From contig JAJFHZ010000013.1 in assembly GCA_021775355.1 (NCBI GenBank), positions 185,804 to 249,803 on the forward strand: a DNA stretch of 64,000 nucleotides. The letters are read 5' to 3'. The position numbers and the translations under genes are program-made. The notes under the pieces are model-generated. The model did not search any database. It was given only the letters and a program-made list of their open reading frames with translations, and was not told the DNA's origin. This DNA comes from Amylibacter sp. (GTDB lineage Bacteria > Pseudomonadota > Alphaproteobacteria > Rhodobacterales > Rhodobacteraceae). This document shows, one piece after another, positions 26,841-36,925 of this stretch (position 1 is its first letter; every line of letters starts with the position of its first letter).

Positions 26841-26911
26841 CCGATGCGCAGAATATACTTGCGTTTAACTGGTGCTGGGTCATTCTCAGCCAATATAGGG
26901 GGTAGGATGCA

Positions 26912-28042
26912 ATGACTGATTTGTTAAAAACACCGCTTTTCGATTTACACGTAAGCTTAGGCGCCAAAATGGTGCCGTTTGCGGGCTACGATATGCCTGT
27001 GCAATATCCCATGGGCGTAATGAAAGAGCATAATCACACACGCGAACAATCCGGATTGTTCGATGTCAGCCACATGGGGCAGGTGAAAATTCGCGCCAAG
27101 TCCGGTGATACACGCGATGCCGCTTTGGCGCTGGAAACTCTGGTACCGATGAGTATTGCAGGAGTGGCCGCAAATCGCCAACGCTATGCGTTTTTTACCA
27201 ATGATGCGGGCGGTATTCTGGACGATCTGATGGTGGCCAACCGTGGCGATCATCTGTTTCTGGTGGTTAATGCCGCCTGTAAGGACGCCGATATTGCCCA
27301 TATGCGCGCACATCTGTCTGACGTTTGCGATATTGAGGTGATTGAAGATCGCGCATTATTGGCCTTGCAAGGTCCCGCATCTGAAATAGCCCTTGCACGT
27401 TTGTCTGTAGATGTGGCGGCTATGAAATTCATGGATGTTGTGACAACGGAAATTCTGGGCGCGGAATGTTGGGTATCGCGGTCCGGTTATACCGGCGAAG
27501 ACGGCTATGAAATTTCGGTTCCAAATAACAAGGCTGTTAAGTTGGCCGAAGCGTTGTTGGGAATGGAAGAGGTGGCGCCTATCGGTCTGGGCGCGCGCGA
27601 CAGCTTGCGTCTTGAAGCCGGACTTTGTCTGTATGGCAATGACATTGATACAGGCACGACCCCTGTGGAAGCGGCATTAACATGGGCAGTTCAGAAGATA
27701 CGCCGCACCGGTGGTGACCGCGCAGGCGGGTTTCCCGGCGCGGACGTGATCCTTGCGCAGTTTGACGATGGTGCTGCCCGTAAACGGGTTGGCATTCAGC
27801 CTGCGGGGCGCGCACCTATGCGTGGTGGTACTGCACTTTTTGCAAGTGAAACATCCAGCGATCAAATTGGTGAAATTACGTCCGGCGGCTTTGGCCCCAC
27901 GGTGCAAGCCCCTGTTGCAATGGGCTATGTCCCTACTGAACTGGCCGCTATAGGAACTGAAATATTTGCAGAAGTACGCGGTAAACGCATGCCTGCAACA
28001 GTGGCGGCAATGCCGTTCACACCCGCTAATTTTAAACGATAA
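26912..28042 (+). CDS. gcvT: Glycine cleavage system T protein (aminomethyltransferase)
   Basis: 376 residues. Takes the aminomethyl group from lipoylated H protein, gives methylene-tetrahydrofolate and frees ammonia. Seen: PLFDLHVSLGAKMVPFAGYDMPVQ-type N-terminus (LHVSLGAKMVPFAG), MKEHNHTREQSGLFDVSHM, the catalytic-site Asp region, SRSGYTGEDGYEI and GLGARDSLRLEAGLCLYG. GGTAGGA lies just before the ATG. First gene of gcvTHP, controlled by the riboswitch upstream. The methylene-THF it makes links to the folate cyclo-ligase gene elsewhere in the window. Confidence 0.98.
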   Translation: MTDLLKTPLFDLHVSLGAKMVPFAGYDMPVQYPMGVMKEHNHTREQSGLFDVSHMGQVKIRAKSGDTRDAALALETLVPMSIAGVAANRQRYAFFTNDAGGILDDLMVANRGDHLFLVVNAACKDADIAHMRAHLSDVCDIEVIEDRALLALQGPASEIALARLSVDVAAMKFMDVVTTEILGAECWVSRSGYTGEDGYEISVPNNKAVKLAEALLGMEEVAPIGLGARDSLRLEAGLCLYGNDIDTGTTPVEAALTWAVQKIRRTGGDRAGGFPGADVILAQFDDGAARKRVGIQPAGRAPMRGGTALFASETSSDQIGEITSGGFGPTVQAPVAMGYVPTELAAIGTEIFAEVRGKRMPATVAAMPFTPANFKR

Positions 28043-28060
28043 TCCAACAGGAGAGAAAAC

Positions 28061-28420
28061 ATGAAATTTACAGAAGAACACGAATGGCTACGCAAAGATG
28101 GCGACATTGTCGTTGTGGGGATCACCACACATGCAGCCGAAGCACTGGGCGAGATTGTTTTTGTGGAACTGCCGGACGCAGACACGGAGGTAGCCAAAGA
28201 TGACGATGTTGTGGTGATCGAAAGCGTGAAAGCCGCGTCCGATATTCTTGCACCTCTGGACGGTGAAATTGTTGAAGTGAATGAAGCTTTGGTCGAAAAC
28301 CCCGGCATGATCAATGATGACCCGCAAGAAGGCGCGTGGATCTTCAAGATGAAGCTGAGCGACCCGTCTGAAATGGACGCGTTGATGGATGAAGACACCT
28401 ATAAAGCCCATATCGCTTAA
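28061..28420 (+). CDS. gcvH: Glycine cleavage system H protein
   Basis: 119 residues, the lipoyl carrier that shuttles the aminomethyl group between P, T and L proteins. Lipoylation site K57 in VVVIESVKAASDI; typical start FTEEHEWLRKDGD and end GAWIFKMKLSDP. AGGAGAG lies before the ATG, 18 bp after gcvT. The L protein (dihydrolipoamide dehydrogenase) is not in the window and is usually shared with other complexes. Confidence 0.98.
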   Translation: MKFTEEHEWLRKDGDIVVVGITTHAAEALGEIVFVELPDADTEVAKDDDVVVIESVKAASDILAPLDGEIVEVNEALVENPGMINDDPQEGAWIFKMKLSDPSEMDALMDEDTYKAHIA

Positions 28421-28436
28421 CTGATCAGGATATCCC

Positions 28437-31274
28437 ATGCCCTATAAGCTGACCGACTACAAACCCTACGACTTTGCAAATCGTCGTCATATCGGCCCGT
28501 CTGCGGCCGAAATCGACGCAATGCTGAAAGTTGTTGGAGCGACATCGCTGGATGATCTGATGGATCAGACAGTCCCCAAAAATATTCGCCAGAAAGATCC
28601 GCTGAATTGGCCCCCGATGTCTGAACGCGAGATGTTGGCCTATATGCGTGATGTTGGGTCAATGAACCGGGTTGTGACCTCTATGATCGGTCAGGGGTAC
28701 TACGGGACTGTTACACCGCCAGCTATTCAACGCAATATTCTGGAAAACCCCGCGTGGTATACGGCCTATACACCGTATCAACCGGAAATCAGTCAGGGGC
28801 GTCTGGAAGCCTTGTTGAATTTCCAGACGATGGTAACTGATCTGACGGGTATGGAAATCGCCAACGCATCGCTTCTGGATGAGGCAACCGCCTGTGCCGA
28901 AGCGATGACTATGGGGCAACGCATTGCAAAGTCCAAGTCTATGGCATTTTTTGTTGATGAAAACTGCCATCCGCAAAACATTGCAGTGATGCAAACCCGC
29001 GCGCAACCTTTGGGGATAGAGATTATTGTGGACGCACCTGATAATATGGATGCCAGTGCGGTGTTCGGGGCGATCTTCCAGTACCCCGGCACCAACGGGC
29101 ATGTGCGTGATTTCACGCCACTGATTGCAGCTTTGCATGAAAATAAGGCGGCAGCGATTGTTTCCGCTGATCCATTGGCCCTGACGCTGTTGAAAGAACC
29201 GGGTGCCATGGGTGCCGATATTGCCGTTGGGTCAACCCAACGGTTTGGTGTGCCAATGGGGTACGGCGGCCCGCACGCGGCTTATATGGCAACGAAAGAG
29301 GCCCATAAACGATCTATGCCGGGCCGTTTGATTGGCGTGTCAATCGACGCGCGCGGCAATCAGGCGTACCGTTTGTCGCTACAAACACGTGAGCAGCATA
29401 TCCGTCGTGAAAAGGCCACATCGAACGTGTGTACAGCGCAAGCCTTGCTTGCTGTTATGGCGTCTATGTACGGCATATTCCACGGGCCGGAAGGGCTGAA
29501 AGCCATTGCGCAACGCATTCATATGATGACTGCACGGCTTGCTGCAGGCATTGAAAAAATGGGTTTTGCCATTGATCCTGTTGAGTTTTTTGACACTATT
29601 ACGGTTGATGTCGGGCCACTGCAATCTGTGGTGGTACAAGCGGCAAGAATGGAAGATGTGAATATCCGTGCGGTGGGAACCAGCAAAGTTGCGATGTCGG
29701 TGGACGAGTCGACTGCGGAAAAAACGCTTAAGGCGATCTGGCGGGCGTTCGGGCTGGCGGTTGATGCGTATCCCGAGGATGCTGAACATCGTTTGCCCAA
29801 GGGCATGGCGCGCGAAAGCAGTTATATGACCCACACGATTTTCCATATGAACCGATCAGAAGCCGAAATGACCCGCTATATGCGCCGTCTTGCCGATCGT
29901 GATTTGGCGCTTGATCGCGCTATGATCCCGTTGGGATCATGTACCATGAAGTTGAATTCGGCGGCTGAAATGATGCCTGTCACATGGTTTGGCTTTGCCA
30001 ATATGCACCCATATGTGCCTGCCGATCAGGCTGCTGGTTATACTTATTTAATCAAAGACCTGTCCAAGAAACTGTGTGAAATCACAGGATATGACGGCAT
30101 TTCCATGCAACCGAACTCAGGCGCGCAGGGTGAATATGCAGGGCTTTTGACGATTGCCGCTTATCATAAGGCAAACGGCGAAGGGCACCGCAATATCTGT
30201 TTGATCCCAACGTCCGCGCATGGCACGAACCCTGCATCGGCGCAGATGGTTGGATATAAGGTTGTCGTAGTCAAATCCTCGGTCAATGGTGACATTGATA
30301 TTGAAGATTTTCGTGCTAAGGCGGAACTGCATTCCGAAAATCTGGCAGCCTGCATGATCACCTACCCATCCACCCACGGCGTGTTTGAGGAAGGCGTGCG
30401 TGAGGTCTGTCAAATCGTGCATGATCACGGCGGACAGGTCTATATGGACGGGGCCAATATGAATGCGATGGTGGGTATTTCACAGCCGGGTGAAATCGGT
30501 GGTGATGTCAGCCACTTGAACCTGCACAAAACATTTTGCATCCCGCATGGCGGCGGCGGCCCGGGTATGGGGCCGATTGGTGTAAAAGAACATCTTATCA
30601 AGTACTTACCTGGCCATTTTCATACAGGTGGTATAGAAGGTGCTGTTTCTGCAGCACCCTTCGGCAGCCCCAGTATTCTGCCTATCTCTTGGGCCTATTG
30701 CCTGATGATGGGTGGCGACGGGATGACACAGGCGACCAAGTCTGCGATCCTGAACGCCAACTATATTGCGAAACGTCTGGAAGGGGCTTATGAGATACTG
30801 TATCGCGGCCCGAACGGGCGCGTGGCGCATGAATGTATCGTTGATACACGGCCCTTAGAAACCAGCTGCGGTGTGACGGTTGACGATATTGCCAAACGCT
30901 TGGTCGATTGTGGTTTTCACGCGCCAACCATGTCGTTCCCGGTTCCGGGTACTTTGATGGTGGAACCAACGGAGTCTGAACCAAAGGCAGAGCTGGATCG
31001 TTTCTGCGATGCCATGCTGGCCATTCGCGCCGAAGCACAAGAGATCGAAGACGGCAAATGGCCAAAAGACAATAACCCCTTGTGCAACGCCCCTCACACC
31101 ATGCGTGACTTAGTAGGTGACTGGAACCGTCCATACAGCCGCGAACAGGGTTGCTTCCCACCCGGTTCATTCAAGGTGGATAAATATTGGTCGCCGGTGA
31201 ACCGCGTGGACAATGCATATGGCGATCGTAACCTGATTTGTTCATGTCCACCTATGGAAGACTATGAGGACTGA
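28437..31274 (+). CDS. gcvP: Glycine dehydrogenase (decarboxylating), P protein
   Basis: 945-residue single-chain P protein (not split into two subunits). PLP-dependent decarboxylation of glycine, passing the aminomethyl group to GcvH. Seen: [29 protein letters not shown], the PLP lysine K698 in [20 protein letters not shown], and [13 protein letters not shown]. Full length for the family. 16 bp separate it from gcvH, with AGGA as ribosome site. An imperfect 17-bp inverted repeat lies 46 bp after the stop. Confidence 0.98.
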   Translation: MPYKLTDYKPYDFANRRHIGPSAAEIDAMLKVVGATSLDDLMDQTVPKNIRQKDPLNWPPMSEREMLAYMRDVGSMNRVVTSMIGQGYYGTVTPPAIQRNILENPAWYTAYTPYQPEISQGRLEALLNFQTMVTDLTGMEIANASLLDEATACAEAMTMGQRIAKSKSMAFFVDENCHPQNIAVMQTRAQPLGIEIIVDAPDNMDASAVFGAIFQYPGTNGHVRDFTPLIAALHENKAAAIVSADPLALTLLKEPGAMGADIAVGSTQRFGVPMGYGGPHAAYMATKEAHKRSMPGRLIGVSIDARGNQAYRLSLQTREQHIRREKATSNVCTAQALLAVMASMYGIFHGPEGLKAIAQRIHMMTARLAAGIEKMGFAIDPVEFFDTITVDVGPLQSVVVQAARMEDVNIRAVGTSKVAMSVDESTAEKTLKAIWRAFGLAVDAYPEDAEHRLPKGMARESSYMTHTIFHMNRSEAEMTRYMRRLADRDLALDRAMIPLGSCTMKLNSAAEMMPVTWFGFANMHPYVPADQAAGYTYLIKDLSKKLCEITGYDGISMQPNSGAQGEYAGLLTIAAYHKANGEGHRNICLIPTSAHGTNPASAQMVGYKVVVVKSSVNGDIDIEDFRAKAELHSENLAACMITYPSTHGVFEEGVREVCQIVHDHGGQVYMDGANMNAMVGISQPGEIGGDVSHLNLHKTFCIPHGGGGPGMGPIGVKEHLIKYLPGHFHTGGIEGAVSAAPFGSPSILPISWAYCLMMGGDGMTQATKSAILNANYIAKRLEGAYEILYRGPNGRVAHECIVDTRPLETSCGVTVDDIAKRLVDCGFHAPTMSFPVPGTLMVEPTESEPKAELDRFCDAMLAIRAEAQEIEDGKWPKDNNPLCNAPHTMRDLVGDWNRPYSREQGCFPPGSFKVDKYWSPVNRVDNAYGDRNLICSCPPMEDYED

Positions 31275-31320
31275 TCCGATAAGTTTAATGGCGGCTCCTA
31301 TCAGGAACTGCTGAATGAAC

Positions 31321-31365
31321 GTTTCTAATATTGGAAATCTCCTTTGGTTTTCCAATGTTAGAAAC
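31321..31365. repeat. 17-bp inverted repeat downstream of gcvP
   Basis: GTTTCTAATATTGGAAA (31321-31337) and TTTCCAATGTTAGAAAC (31349-31365) pair over 17 positions with one G-T mismatch, 11-nt loop. No T-run on the + strand; on either strand it could act as a 3'-end stem. It may end the gcv transcript with help, or be a regulatory site. Confidence 0.6.
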
Positions 31366-31508
31366 GCAAAAGGACTCGGTTTGGGGGGCAGAATGGCTAG
31401 ATGGTGACATTCTGTTATTTGCGGATATCGGACACATACTTAGGGATATTGAATTTCCATATGCGTATGTTGGACCAGACCTTGTTCCGTTATTGGGAAG
31501 CAGTCATT

Positions 31509-32018
31509 TCAGGTTCCACAATCCGCGTAATTAGACGCAACACATTTAGCGACCAGAGCATCCACTTTTTCCTGATGGCCTGGATTAGAGGCACGTTTTG
31601 CGATCATGTCTTCATTCTCCGCTATGGAGCGTTCGTCACCGTTCATCGCAGATATCGCCATCCACATACTCGCTAATACCGGATCACTTTCGACGGCGTA
31701 ACTATTGGTGTAGTTCTTAGATACATAATACTGGCCAAACGCATTACCCTGTGTGGCGGTTTTGACGAAATATTTATGCGCTGTTTTAGGCTCCCATACG
31801 CCCAGCTCGCCTCGGTCATATATTAAGCCTAGCACATTGGTGGCTTCTATATCACCTGCCTCTGCCATCTCTTCCCAAGTGGATATTGGAATCTTATCCG
31901 TAAATACACCTGTGACGTATCTATCAAATGTGTCTTTTACTTCACCAGCGTTGGCAGCATTTGTTGCTGTTAACCCTACGAGAAGAGCGGCGGCAAACAT
32001 TTTCAGTTTAGTCAGCAT
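31509..32018 (-). CDS. Secreted Sel1-repeat-like protein
   Basis: 169 residues from ATG 32018 (MLTKLKMF). A Sec signal peptide (AAALLVGLTATNAANA) is followed by two Sel1/TPR-like helix pairs: AEAGDIEATNVLGLIYDRGELGVW and ATQGNAFGQYYVSKNY with SMWMAISAMNG. Such repeats mediate protein contacts in the periplasm. Cys pair KCVASNYADC near the C-terminus could form a disulfide. An in-frame ATG at 32072 would add 18 charged residues ahead of the signal peptide, so I prefer the inner start. No obvious partner. Confidence 0.75.
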   Translation of the reverse strand: MLTKLKMFAAALLVGLTATNAANAGEVKDTFDRYVTGVFTDKIPISTWEEMAEAGDIEATNVLGLIYDRGELGVWEPKTAHKYFVKTATQGNAFGQYYVSKNYTNSYAVESDPVLASMWMAISAMNGDERSIAENEDMIAKRASNPGHQEKVDALVAKCVASNYADCGT

Positions 32019-32179
32019 AGGCGCGTTCCGTTCTAAGGTTTCGGTACAGCGTATATATTTAGCCCTTTTCATATATCAAGAGGCTTACGTAGAGTTAAAC
32101 GTATATGAAATAGGGTAAGCAGCCTATGTATATTTTCAATACCACACCAAATAATTTGGAATATGCGCCAATCCACCTG

Positions 32180-32210
32180 TGGCAGCTAAGCGGGACAAAG
32201 CTGCCATTTC
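32180..32210 (+). repeat. Interspersed repeat copy (TGCGGACAAAG family)
   Basis: GGCAGCTAAGCGGGACAAAG followed by CTGCCATTTC, between the Sel1 gene and the alcohol dehydrogenase gene. Confidence 0.6.
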
Positions 32211-32266
32211 ACCGTAGTTGATTTGGGCGAAAAAGCGAAACCTCTCCGCCCTATTCGGAGCTGAAA

Positions 32267-33394
32267 TCACGGGTGTATGATCTGGCGCAACGCCACATTA
32301 TCAGCCATGCGATCAAGGGCAGTGTTGATTTGCATCAATGGTAAATGATGGCTGATCAATTTGTCCACCGGCAAGCGCCCGGCCTGATAGAGTGCCATAA
32401 ATTTTGGGATATCTAGTTTCGGATTACAGCTGCCGATATAACTGCCCTTGATGGTTTTGGCGCTGGTGACCACCGAAGCGATATCCAACGAAAATGGTGT
32501 TTTCGGATCAACCAATCCAAGGGTCACAACGGTCCCCCCACGTTTGACAGAGCCAAAAGCCGTTTTAAAAGCACCCAAAGTTCCGGCTGTTTCAAAACCG
32601 TAATCAGTTCCGCCAGATGTCAGGTCAAGAATGGTTTCAACTGGTGACACGTCATCCTGGCTAAGAACCACGTCTGTAGCGCCTAGTGTTTTTGCCGTTT
32701 CCAGACGGTGGGGCTCGCGGTCAACGGCAATGACCCTAGAAGCCCCGGCCAGAACGGCCGCAAGAATGGCGCTGGAACCGACACCACCGGCCCCAACAAT
32801 AGTCACCGTATCACCGGCAGATACCCTAGCTGTGTTTAAAACAGTTCCGGCACCGCACATGACACCACAGCCAAACAGTGCCCCAACATCAAATGGAATA
32901 CCTTCCGGTATGGGCACCACTGATTGTTCTGATACCACTGCATATTCTGCAAAAGCTGACAGTCCCATGTGGTGATAGACCTGTTCACCGTTGATAGACA
33001 ACCTTGTACCACCGGCCAGCAATTCTCCGGCACGGTTGGATGCAAGACCCGGCCCGCAAAGATGGGCATCACCGGAAATGCAGGAAGGACAGCAACCACA
33101 TTGGGCCTGAAAAACCAAGACAACCGGGTCCCCTATAGCAACAGATGTAACCCCTTTACCTACGGCCTCAACAATGCCGGAAGCTTCATGTCCCGGCACG
33201 ATTGGCATGGGCCAAGCTCTTATCCCAGTGACCACAGACAGATCGGAGCGACAAAGACTGGCCGCTGCAATTTTGACCAACACTTCGTTTCCCGCAGGGC
33301 CGCTACTGGTAACTGTCTCAAGCTGTAGAGGTTTTGATTCTGTAAAGGGTTGGCCGGACGCTGCCCGGTGCAAAACAGCGGCTTTGAATTCCAT
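32267..33394 (-). CDS. Zinc-dependent alcohol dehydrogenase (MDR superfamily)
   Basis: 375 residues, NAD-type medium-chain dehydrogenase. Catalytic zinc ligands C48 (SLCRSD), H69-E70 (PGHEASG) and a Cys in GCGVMCGAG; structural zinc cysteines C99, C102, C105 and C113. The Rossmann fold has GAGGVGSSAI with Asp in VIAVDRE, favouring NAD over NADP. Length and the GIRAWPMPIVPGHE region resemble class III-like alcohol/formaldehyde dehydrogenases. It stands alone, so the substrate is open. The gene is separated from the ars operon by 700 bp. Confidence 0.9.
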   Translation of the reverse strand: MEFKAAVLHRAASGQPFTESKPLQLETVTSSGPAGNEVLVKIAAASLCRSDLSVVTGIRAWPMPIVPGHEASGIVEAVGKGVTSVAIGDPVVLVFQAQCGCCPSCISGDAHLCGPGLASNRAGELLAGGTRLSINGEQVYHHMGLSAFAEYAVVSEQSVVPIPEGIPFDVGALFGCGVMCGAGTVLNTARVSAGDTVTIVGAGGVGSSAILAAVLAGASRVIAVDREPHRLETAKTLGATDVVLSQDDVSPVETILDLTSGGTDYGFETAGTLGAFKTAFGSVKRGGTVVTLGLVDPKTPFSLDIASVVTSAKTIKGSYIGSCNPKLDIPKFMALYQAGRLPVDKLISHHLPLMQINTALDRMADNVALRQIIHP

Positions 33395-34106
33395 TATCTG
33401 ACATTTCCCAAGTAATCTTCAAACTCGATACAATCATACAAAATCGCATTGGGTTTAAAAGATTTATTTTTCACAACCATCAATTACATCCAAATTTAAG
33501 GATTTATTGATGACCTGATGTCATATTTCGTTTTACCTGATATCCAAACGCACCACATTGTTGCATGACTTTCGGCATGACAGCCGGGTTTATTTGACCG
33601 CGTCGTTGCCCTTACTCGTTTAACGCATGCCGGCAATGTTAAAGCTGTAGTATCGCATTGGTTAGATCGTTGGAAGTCGACTAAGGGCGGAAAGCGATCA
33701 TGCGCTTCAGCTGAAAACTTCCTGCACGTCTTACGCTTAATTTCTTTTACGTGCTTGTCAGCCGCTTCATTCGGCCTTGTTCTCGTTCTTATACCGTATC
33801 CTTTCAAGAAATACGATGAGCCAAAATCTCTCTTTGCATAATAGAGCCGTCTGACTCAAAGGCCGTGACGGGGTACAAATAATTGCACTGTAGCAGATAA
33901 GAAACAGAGAAGAAGTTCGGCAAGATGTGGCTCATACCGCAGTCAGCTTAAGTCGATCCATACCCCTTAGAAATTACGTACTTGTGACGCATATTCTGTA
34001 ATCTCTTGGTGGATTTAGACAGCGTTAATATTTTCCACTTGCTTAGGTTCCCTCGCATAGATATATAGTACATCGACGATAAACGATATAATCCCGGGTA
34101 AACTTA
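33395..34106. other. Intergenic region, nothing recognised
   Basis: About 710 bp between divergent genes. No convincing frame in either strand. The last 60 bp are AT-rich and contain TATAAT (34087-34092) just before arsR, a likely -10 element. Confidence 0.45.
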
Positions 34107-34496
34107 ATGCAGAATTCTACAATTACTCCCCAATCAACCAAAGAACAGCATATTGATGACAACACTACAAACGAAGATATTGCTCTGATCGCCAAAGCGT
34201 TATCACATCCGGCACGTATTCAAATCATCCGTTTACTGTTGAGTAAAAAAACCTGCATCGGCAGTGATATCGTTGATGAGGTTGGTCTCGCCCAATCTAC
34301 GATTTCTGAACATCTGCGCATTCTAAAAGCCAGCGGCATCATTATTGGTGAAATTACCCGCCCACGTGTCTGTTATTCAGTTAACCCCGTTCGAATACGC
34401 CCTTTTATGGATTTTTTAGACTTAATTCTGAATAAAGATGCAGAGACTTCAAACACGACATCTACATGCTGGGTCTCGCCCAAAGCAAAACAATAA
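34107..34496 (+). CDS. arsR: ArsR/SmtB family metalloregulator
   Basis: 129 residues with a winged helix-turn-helix: ALSHPARIQIIRLLL, then VGLAQSTISEHLRILKASGII and the wing RPRVCYSV. First gene of an arsenic-type operon, so likely the As(III)-responsive repressor. Cysteines are at LSKKTCIGSD, RPRVCYS and the C-terminal STCWV rather than in the classic ELCVCDL motif, so the metal site would be of a different type. AAGGAA leads into arsD 24 bp downstream. Confidence 0.85.
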   Translation: MQNSTITPQSTKEQHIDDNTTNEDIALIAKALSHPARIQIIRLLLSKKTCIGSDIVDEVGLAQSTISEHLRILKASGIIIGEITRPRVCYSVNPVRIRPFMDFLDLILNKDAETSNTTSTCWVSPKAKQ

Positions 34497-34520
34497 CGCT
34501 CTAAATCAAGGAACAAACAT

Positions 34521-34916
34521 ATGAAAACCTTAACAATCTATGACCCTGCAATGTGTTGCTCCACGGGCATTTGTGGTGCCGAAATTGATCAAAAACTTGT
34601 GGATTTTGCCGCTGATCTTGATTGGTTAAAAAGCGTTGGGGTTAGCGTCAAACGCATTAATTTATCACAAGAACCGGCATTATTCGCCGAAAATGAACAG
34701 GTAAAAACCGTCCTTGAAAAATCGGGCGTAGAGGGTTTGCCAGTTATTCTTGCGGATGCTGAAATGCAGTCATTCGGACAATATCCCGATCGCGCGAAAT
34801 TGGCGCAAATGGTTGGTGTGAAGGCTGATCCGGTCGTTGCCAACACTTCGGAACCATCGACAGGCTGCTGCGGTCAAAATGACACTGCAGAAAAAGCATC
34901 CTCGGACTGCTGCTGA
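34521..34916 (+). CDS. arsD: Arsenite metallochaperone ArsD
   Basis: 131 residues. Delivers As(III)/Sb(III) to the ArsA ATPase. The essential triad C12, C13 and C18 (AMCCSTGIC) is present, as are two C-terminal vicinal pairs (C116-C117 and C130-C131) like those of the E. coli plasmid protein. Thioredoxin-like fold with KSGVEGLPVILADAE. Preceded by AAGGAA, followed by arsA after 32 bp. Confidence 0.95.
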   Translation: MKTLTIYDPAMCCSTGICGAEIDQKLVDFAADLDWLKSVGVSVKRINLSQEPALFAENEQVKTVLEKSGVEGLPVILADAEMQSFGQYPDRAKLAQMVGVKADPVVANTSEPSTGCCGQNDTAEKASSDCC

Positions 34917-34948
34917 CCTGGCATCATTTTTAGTATTGGAAAATTATC

Positions 34949-36718
34949 ATGTTCGCTAACCTTCCCAAATTCGTTTTCTTTACAGGCAAAGGTGGTGTTG
35001 GAAAAACGTCTCTTGCCTGTGCCACCTCACTTAGTCTTGTCAATGCCGGGCATAAGGTTTTGCTTGTCAGTACGGATCCTGCGTCAAACGTCGGTCAGGT
35101 TTTCGACACCGATATCGGTAATAAGATTACGCCCATCAATAATGTAATGGGTCTAGATGCGATCGAGATCAATCCCGAAGAGGCCGCAGCAGACTACCGC
35201 GAACGTATCGTTGGGCCGATGAGGAGTATTCTACCACCCGACGCTCTGCGGAGCATTGAAGAGCAGCTATCTGGAGCCTGCACCATTGAAATTGCCGCCT
35301 TTGATGAGTTTACCGCGCTTTTGACCGATAATGAATTGCTGACGCGCTATGATCATGTGTTGTTCGACACGGCCCCTACGGGTCACACAATCCGAATGCT
35401 GAAATTGCCGGGCGCATGGTCAGGATTTCTGGAAGCCGGTAAAGGGGATGCATCCTGCCTTGGCCCACTTGCAGGCTTGGATAAACAACGCACTCGTTAT
35501 GCCGCTGCCGTGGATCGGTTATCCGATAAAGATTTAACGCGCCTCATTCTGGTCACGCGCCCCCGCCCATCTGCCCTTAATGAGGTGGCCCGTACGTCAA
35601 AAGAACTGGCCGAGATCGGGATTGAAAACCAAGAGCTTGCGATCAACGGAATGATGCCGCAGGAAACAGGTGGCGATTCTTTGGCAGAGGCATTGTTGCA
35701 GCGTGACAAAGATGCATTATCTAGTGCCGCCCCCGAGGTGATGGCCCTACCACGCACGATTTTTGCGCTGCGCTCGGAAAATCTTGTGGGTCTTGAGGCT
35801 TTGAAACGGTTTGCAGCCGATGCACCCGATAACTTAGGAAGTGCAGAAACCATCGCAATGACAGATCAGGGTTTGCCCACGCTTGGGGCTATGGTTGATG
35901 ATATTGAAACACCCGGAAAAGGCCTGATCATGTTTATGGGCAAAGGCGGGGTTGGTAAAACAACGATGGCCGCAGCCGTAGCTACAGAACTGGCTGCACG
36001 CGGCCATGAAGTGTTACTGACCACGACCGATCCTGCGGCACATATTACTGAAACACTTGCAGGTGGGTTAAATGGTTTGACTGTCAGCCGTATTGATCCA
36101 GCACTTGAAACTGCCAGATACCGCGACCATGTTATGCTAACCAAAGGCAAGGGGCTGGATGATCAAGCCCGCGCTATGCTGGAGGAAGACCTACGCTCAC
36201 CCTGTACCGAAGAAATTGCCGTTTTTCAGGCGTTTTCACGGGTGATCCGTGAAAGTTCGAAACATTTTGTGGTGATGGATACTGCTCCTACAGGTCACAC
36301 ATTGCTATTACTAGATGCAACGGGGTCATACCATCGCGATATTGTGCGACACACCGGCGATACCACGGGGAAACTGGTCACACCTATGATGCGCCTACAA
36401 GATCCTGCGCAGACAAAGATCATGATTGTGACCTTGCCCGAAACCACCCCCGTGTTGGAAGCCGCACATCTGCAAAACGACCTGCAACGTGCGGATATCG
36501 AACCTTGGGGCTGGATCATCAATTCCAGCCTTTCAGCGGCAAAAACACAACAGCCGCTATTGCAAAAACGCGCTCAATCTGAACGCGAGCAAATAGCAAA
36601 AGTGCGTGATGTGCTGTCGAAACGGTATGCTGTTGTACCGATGCAAGCGGCAGAACCTGTTGGCGTCGAAATGCTGAAAAGCCTTTGTGAAACAGCCACC
36701 AAACCTGCCGCTGCCTAA
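34949..36718 (+). CDS. arsA: Arsenite-stimulated ATPase ArsA
   Basis: 589 residues, two homologous ATPase halves. P-loops GKGGVGKTS (residues 13-21) and GKGGVGKTT (331-339); the DTAPTGHT switch/signal motif occurs in both halves. The three As(III)-binding cysteines map to C111, C170 and C419, matching C113, C172 and C422 of the E. coli plasmid ArsA. Normally it docks on the ArsB efflux channel; no ArsB or Acr3 gene follows here. The last gene of the arsRDA run; 36752-36793 holds a short interrupted frame. Confidence 0.96.
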   Translation: MFANLPKFVFFTGKGGVGKTSLACATSLSLVNAGHKVLLVSTDPASNVGQVFDTDIGNKITPINNVMGLDAIEINPEEAAADYRERIVGPMRSILPPDALRSIEEQLSGACTIEIAAFDEFTALLTDNELLTRYDHVLFDTAPTGHTIRMLKLPGAWSGFLEAGKGDASCLGPLAGLDKQRTRYAAAVDRLSDKDLTRLILVTRPRPSALNEVARTSKELAEIGIENQELAINGMMPQETGGDSLAEALLQRDKDALSSAAPEVMALPRTIFALRSENLVGLEALKRFAADAPDNLGSAETIAMTDQGLPTLGAMVDDIETPGKGLIMFMGKGGVGKTTMAAAVATELAARGHEVLLTTTDPAAHITETLAGGLNGLTVSRIDPALETARYRDHVMLTKGKGLDDQARAMLEEDLRSPCTEEIAVFQAFSRVIRESSKHFVVMDTAPTGHTLLLLDATGSYHRDIVRHTGDTTGKLVTPMMRLQDPAQTKIMIVTLPETTPVLEAAHLQNDLQRADIEPWGWIINSSLSAAKTQQPLLQKRAQSEREQIAKVRDVLSKRYAVVPMQAAEPVGVEMLKSLCETATKPAAA

Positions 36719-36751
36719 ACACGGTAAGATTTCAATAAAAGGACAAATAAA

Positions 36752-36847
36752 ATGAAAGAACAGATGAATGGGCTGGATGGCATTGTCAGATAAACTCTAA
36801 CTGAACTTGAACGCCCAGAATGTACCAGAAACGAATTGTTTCATAGC
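36752..36847 (+). pseudogene. Short interrupted reading frame after arsA
   Basis: AAAGGA precedes ATG 36752, which opens a 13-codon frame (MKEQMNGLDGIVR) ended by TAA at 36791-36793; the same frame continues TLTELERPECTRNELFHS to a TGA near 36847. It could be the decayed start of a further ars gene or a chance frame. I do not recognise it. Confidence 0.3.
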
Positions 36848-36925
36848 TGAGATCGCAAACTCATGTTTCCTTTGACAATGCCGTACGGAGCCGTTGTTTA
36901 TTCAGGCACTACCTTTTGTTATGCG

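Noticed and set aside
31331..31534. 67-codon plus-strand frame after gcvP
   Set aside because: Starts inside the long palindrome and overlaps the Sel1-type gene's end; no recognisable sequence.
33496..33807. 103-codon minus-strand frame in the gap before arsR
   Set aside because: No ribosome site, no domain, His/Arg/Thr-rich random-like translation.
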